Shown here piece after piece: positions 59,515 to 64,000 of a stretch of DNA of 64,000 nt. Each line of letters begins with the position of its first letter. The first letter of the stretch is position 1. The stretch comes from Hemibagrus wyckioides (taxonomy: Eukaryota; Chordata; Actinopteri; Siluriformes; Bagridae), in contig NC_080723.1 of assembly GCF_019097595.1 (NCBI RefSeq), forward strand, positions 10,099,011 through 10,163,010, read 5' to 3'. A model generated the notes under the pieces. The model worked only from the letters and a program-made list of their open reading frames with translations. It searched no databases and was not told the DNA's origin. Made by a program: the position numbers and the translations under genes.

Positions 59515-59765
59515 ATAATGTCTCCTAGTCGTCCAGGGGCAGGATCCTGCGTTCTCATTGCCCTAGCCTGGGTTCGATTCCCAGAAAGCGAGCTAGCCCA
59601 ACAACTGAACAGTTAAATCTCAGTGCCGGTCCCAAGCCTGGAAAAATGGGAGAGTTGCATCAGGAAGGGCATCCGGTGTAAAACCTGTGCAATATAATAT
59701 GTGAATCCAAATGATCCGCTGTGGCGACCCTGACCAGGGAGCAGCTGAAAGAACACCACCACCAA
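59515..59765 (+). mobile_element. tRNA-derived SINE, type 1, well preserved
   Basis: The head has a strong B box GGTTCGATTCC at 59571-59581. The body has gtgccggtcccaagcctgga, gcatcaggaagggcatccgg and tgtaaaacctgtgc. The tail has atccgctgtggcgaccctga and ggagcagctgaaag, and ends in an ACC-rich run. It is much less diverged than the copy at 7630. Confidence 0.8.
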
Positions 59766-60515
59766 CATAATTATGTAAAAATCATGTATTTCTTCATTAC
59801 AAATGTGAGGTTAAATACATCACACTAATGTCTGAGATACACTTGTTTTATAGGTTTGAATTGAATGCTATGTTTAAATGCTTCCCACCTTAATAATTCA
59901 GCTAAGTTCAGTTTGTATGTGCTTGCAGTAGTTGGTTTGCGTTTCTTGTTCAAGCATTTGTCTGAGATTTTTTTACACTGTAGATATAATTCCTAATCTT
60001 TCAGCAACACAGATAATCATAAATAAAGTTTATTCAGAGAAAATGCTCTACTCTAAAGCTCTAAACCACATATTCAGGTGTAGCTGGTTGTCCTTTCATT
60101 TCACATTCAAAATCTGTAGCTTTACAATACTTTGGTGTTCTGTTTATGTTCTATTGACTAGAAATGCCCAAATTTCTAAAAGGCACATGATGCCATTTCC
60201 TCTTCAGGATGAGATTCTTATATCATCAGACTCAAATCTACTGTAATAAATTGGTGTAGATGCAGCAGATCACAGTACACATGTGCAAACTGACAGTAGA
60301 TAATGAAAATGAAGAATCTAGAGAATCTAGGATTCATGAATTCGTGGATTTATCAAGAACATGACAACTCACTATGAACTGAACCATGTGGTTAGCTGAA
60401 TGAAATGAAGGTAGTTGACTAAATCCTCTATAAATAACCTTGAGAGCAGCTGGCTAATAGAATGAAGAGGGAAACCTATTTGCACAATGAAGGCTGCTCT
60501 GTTTGCCTGAATGAA
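59766..60515. other. no gene recognised
   Basis: The 104-codon frame at 59932-60246 has no recognisable domain. Confidence 0.4.
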
Positions 60516-60519
60516 AGTA

Positions 60520-60648
<129 letters not shown>

Positions 60649-60689
60649 ATGTTTGAAGATGACGAACGAATGGAAATAGACAATGTACA

Positions 60690-61020
60690 TGATCACCTAA
60701 AAGACCACCGGGAGCCTGGGAAAGATAATTCTAAGTAAAATCAATAAACGCAGGCAAGTAAAAGAAGCAATGATTGCCTCAAACATCAATGACAATTAGC
60801 AGATACAACCAGAGAACAAACTATTCAAAACAGGATCAATGAGCAACGAGAGAGTAATGCGGAGGAAACCATTCATCAGCGTCAAGAATAAGAAGCAAGG
60901 GTGAAATATGCAAAAGAACATCCACTGAAAAAGAGCAGCACTTCTGGAGAACTGCCTTATTTTCAGATAAATCCATATTTATCTTTAGATCTGATGGATG
61001 GTAGAAAGCCAGGAGATGAA
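60690..61020 (+). mobile_element. Tc1-H: transposase fragment, HTH end to first catalytic region
   Basis: The plus strand near 60815 reads KTGSMSNERVMRRKPFISVK then NKK, a stop, NMQKNIH, and ENCLIFR with a damaged SDGW block near 61000. The order corresponds to VSRSTVRRRL..., ARKKPFIS.KN...RLKFAKEH, and W..V.WSDES.F.LF.SDG in Tc1 transposases. Several stops are present. It joins directly to Repeat X copy 3. Confidence 0.65.
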
Positions 61021-61024
61021 ATCC

Positions 61025-61345
61025 TTATAGGACATTTTCAATCAGTATAAAGTAAGGAATGATTTTCTTAAAATGACTCAAAAAAGACATGTGTTTTAGA
61101 TGAACAAGCACTTGAAACATCTTAGAGAGCAGAAATGGGTTTGATATCAACATTTAATTTAAAAAGTAGAAGCATCTGTGTGAAGAAAAAAAAAAGGTAT
61201 TGTTTTTGGAACTTTTCTATGAATATATCACCCCTAGTAGGCTAGGGAAAAACACAAATACTTCCTGTCCTGAATGCCTATTTTCATATGAGATTCATAT
61301 TAACCAGCACTGTGGAGTGGGACATGACAAAGACATTCAATGCTC
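61025..61345 (+). repeat. Repeat X, copy 3
   Basis: It shares cattttcaatcagtataaag, gaacaagcacttgaaacatc and agagagcagaaatgggtttg, then cccctagtaggctaggg and gagattcatattaacc, with copies at 12905 (+) and 19785 (-). It is continuous, without the 400-base interruption of copy 1. Confidence 0.75.
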
Positions 61346-61504
61346 TAAATGGACACAACAAAACAGGCCTTTTTTTAAAGCCTAGATGCGGCTGTTTTTC
61401 CTACAGGGGTGTTGGTGAGCTTGTGTTGCTTGATCATGAGCTTAATGGTGTAAAAGAGCATTTTTAATACAAAATTATTTAAGCTACAGCAGTGATGTTC
61501 AGGA

Positions 61505-61612
61505 CACACCTTCAACATTTAGTGGAAAGCATTTCCAGAGTTTGGAAGTTATTATAAATCAGGAATGTTTTACTTAGCTGTCCACAAACATTTGGCCATA
61601 TGCTGTTTAATT
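61505..61612 (+). mobile_element. Tc1-B right end
   Basis: caacatttagtggaaagcat then ttccagagtttgg, followed by aataaatcaggaatg-like sequence and gtccacaaacatttggccat at the end. The last is the family's terminal inverted repeat (ACTTTTGGCCATAT type). Only the last 100 bases of the element are present. Confidence 0.7.
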
Positions 61613-63230
61613 AATATGAAATTTTTGTTAACAGTAAAAGTTATTTAGTACCAGGTACACATCATTGTACCTGTAGAGATGGTTCAGTACATCAGCAAAC
61701 CTAGTATTCAAACACTGACTCAATCTAGCTGGGTTAATATGTGGCAGCACTTGTCTGATGTTTTTAAATGTCTATACTTTCATTACCATGTCTTCAAATT
61801 GCCTTTAGTTGCTTTCCAGACTCGTGTTTAGCTCATTTATTAACACAATTTATGAAAGGAGGGCCTGTACATTCCACTTTGATCGTCAGGTTTAAGACTG
61901 CTCGCATTTAGTGATGCTAAATTCAGCGCTCCGAGAGTGCTGCAGTGAATGGCATTTTGAAGGCTCATAATGTTTTCTTCTAAATCAATAAAACAACAAA
62001 GGGCAAAGTTTGCCTTTGACTTGATCAGAACCCTTACTTCTTTAGAGAAAATCAAAGCCCAAGCACTTTTGATTTAATGTTGCTTCATGGACATTGTATT
62101 TGGTCAAAAAGGTTCGATTTTGTTGCTGCATTTTCTCTGTTCATGCTGATGGTGTGGTTTTTGCCCCCTTTGAACTACACTGAACTCATTTTAAGTCTAA
62201 TTTTTATTCGATTTCTTGTGTACTCTCCCTGTGTTCCTTTATTCAGTAGAACATTCTGAACTTTCCCTATTACACTAAAACTTCCACATCTATCTTAAAT
62301 ATTATTAGAAGTGTTCAGCTGGTTCTTCTCTAAAGCTTAAGCCAGGTTGTTTAAATAGCAGTAGATCAGGATCCCAAACTAGAATCATTCCCTCATACAA
62401 TATAATACATTACTCTGTAACATTTACTACCATAACTTCCACCACTACTACTACTACTGATAATAAAATATCAGTATATTTCAAACTGCAAATAGATCAA
62501 TCTTAAAGCATTGTAAGTAACAAAGAAGCCTTCAAAGGTCTTAGGATAACAAAAACAGTGAATATTCATGAATACAGTAGTGTATATATGTGCATGTGCA
62601 CAGTTGCATTATTAAATCCTTTAAAGTCATTTAACTCTAGACATCGTGACCATTATTTTTATCTGAATAATATTTCTGTTGTTCTTAATAAAGTTTCTCC
62701 ATTGCTATATATGTTACTTGATCACTGTGGCATTTAAGTGATTTTCATTTTCATACCTAGACTAATTACCCCGGCTTGTTCTAAGTTGTCTTTTTGGTTT
62801 GTTATATAATGTTCTGCTATCCGCTTTATAAATAGCTGTGATTCCTCAGACAGTCTAGCTGAGAGCAGCAGCATTGTGCCTGTACTCATTACAGCTGAAA
62901 TGGGGAAGAGGAAGGGGAGAGGACAGTCCTGCTGATAATCTTTTCCATTAAATAAATAACAATGTTGACCTTTAAAGTGCTATAAAAATAAATTAGTTGT
63001 CCAGTCTGATAAGGGTAGTGGTGCAGTACTGTTTTTTACAGGGATAATATTGTTATATTTTTGCAGTAAAAATCCATAAGTTGGTTCTATTTTTGTCATC
63101 ACAGATCACAGGTGTAAGACTATTTTTGGTATCTTTGTGGTCATCAGCATAGCTCATAATGGCGCAGTTGAGTTTGAACGTGAGCAATCACATTTGTGGT
63201 ATTCAGTCAGATCAGCTCTTCGTATTCAGT
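61613..63230. other. unique DNA, no gene seen
   Basis: The stretch 62830-63000 is repeat-free and of higher complexity. Frames are short and unrecognised. Confidence 0.4.
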
Positions 63231-63234
63231 TTAA

Positions 63235-64000
63235 GATCCAAGAACCAAGAATACTCAGTGCAGCCTCATGAAATATACACAAGGCCACAATAAGTCTAAT
63301 GAGAAGATACATCCTGAGATTAACTGGGACTCATCATCAGTGATGTTCCCTGAGGTCATCAGCACTTTACAAAGTGAGCAGCAGGCAAATCCCCTGCACC
63401 CTACTTCTATTGGCTCACAGTCTTCCACAAGCTCCTGATACTTGGCACGCTTCCTGTGATTCACCTTCCCAATGTGGCCTTCCCAGTGCACTGTCAGCTT
63501 TATCACTGCCAGTTCATCACTACCAAGTCCCTGACAGAATCAACATATAAGACTGCAGATATTGGTGGAACACTGGGAGAAAACTACTTCTTAGGTCAAC
63601 TTCCAGCTGCCAATCAGATGCCTTAGTGAATGTTTTAGGCTGTGACTGATTTCTTCTCACAAAGGCAGCTGCTTAGGGTGATTTCTTCAGATGCTGGTGG
63701 TTACACTCCCTTGCCTCTAATGTGGAGGACTTGGCAGGTCAGGGTCAGGAACCTGCACTGGGGCGTGTCTGCCACATGTCTGACCAGGTAATCTTCCATT
63801 CCAGCATTTTCTTCCATTTTGTCAAGGCTCTCTGCTGCTTTGCTTCTGCTGCCTTTCCCCCACTCTAGCTTGGACTAGCCTCTGTCTATCTTTGCCCAGG
63901 GTCTTGTTGGATCAGGGCTTGGACAAACATCCTAGCCCTGCTTATCTGCTAGCCACCATCTTCAATTTTTCCTTGTTACTTCAACTCATTGTGGGTCCCC
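63235..64000 (-). mobile_element. LINE-C: C-terminal part of a fish LINE protein, runs off the window
   Basis: Minus frame 63506-63255 contains IKLTVHWEGHIGKVNHRKRA then KYQELV and PIEVGCRGFACCSLCK. This matches the ELTVPWE......RK..KY..L.......PVEVGCRGF..RSL block at the C-terminus of fish LINE proteins, where it resembles a nuclease-fold domain. The conserved Glu of the ELT box is Lys here. Upstream on the minus strand, ASDWQLEVDLRSS-like residues (63620) and a SLDKMEENAGMEDYLVRHV-like segment (63790) continue the element with stops. Its start lies beyond 64000. Confidence 0.7.

Noticed and set aside
59571..59581. Possible functional tRNA gene because of a strong B box
   Set aside because: No tRNA cloverleaf or anticodon stem follows; the body and tail are those of a SINE present again at 7630.

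Overview
This window looks like ordinary AT-rich, repeat-dense intergenic or intronic DNA from a teleost fish. The evidence is the mix of repeat families: many decayed Tc1/mariner transposons, L2-type and other non-LTR retrotransposons, tRNA-derived SINEs whose tails resemble the L2 3' end, and long microsatellites. Similar mixes are common in catfishes and other otophysans, but the sequence does not fix the species. No bacterial, phage or plasmid feature is present, and I see no convincing host protein-coding exon, rRNA, functional tRNA or CRISPR array. Nearly all open frames are short chance frames in AT-rich DNA, translations of CA/GT or AT microsatellites, or remnants of transposon proteins.

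Layout. 1-9.5 kb: a minus-strand LINE reverse transcriptase (1.45-3.2 kb) split by a plus-strand L2 fragment; a Tc1 5' half (5.3-5.7 kb); a 78-bp palindrome fused to a second Tc1 family (5.7-5.9 kb), with another copy at 6.1-6.3 kb; an inverted-repeat dispersed element (7.3-7.5 kb) and a SINE (7.6-7.9 kb). 9.5-21 kb: microsatellites, an L1-like scrap (12.5 kb), copy 1 of an unnamed three-copy repeat that holds an integrase-like N-terminus (12.9-13.6 kb), two Tc1 relics (15.3 and 16.1-17.6 kb), a minus-strand SINE (18.6 kb) and an inverted copy of the three-copy repeat (19.8-20.1 kb). 21-30 kb: a direct pair of about 350-bp repeats 2 kb apart, enclosing a three-unit minisatellite whose internal GT tract differs in every unit; a Tc1 deletion derivative at 27.2-27.7 kb. 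30-37 kb: a dense cluster of Tc1, L2 and jockey-like LINE pieces, a 680-bp GT-rich higher-order repeat, and long ATA and AT tracts. 37-46 kb: mostly unique AT-rich DNA with scattered dispersed repeats, one SINE and an L2 3' end. 46-49.5 kb: four Tc1 relics of different families almost end to end. 50-64 kb: mostly unique DNA with two SINEs, Tc1 relics at 54.4, 60.7 and 61.5 kb, copy 3 of the three-copy repeat at 61.0 kb, a GATA array, and the C-terminal part of another LINE running off the right edge.

No genes here act together as a pathway. The window is a record of transposon insertion, nesting, internal deletion and decay. Every transposase or reverse transcriptase remnant I read has stops, frameshifts or large deletions, so none should be active. 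Several repeat-free, higher-complexity stretches could be conserved non-coding elements, but that cannot be judged without alignment. Family assignments rest on recalled protein and DNA family patterns, not on a search.
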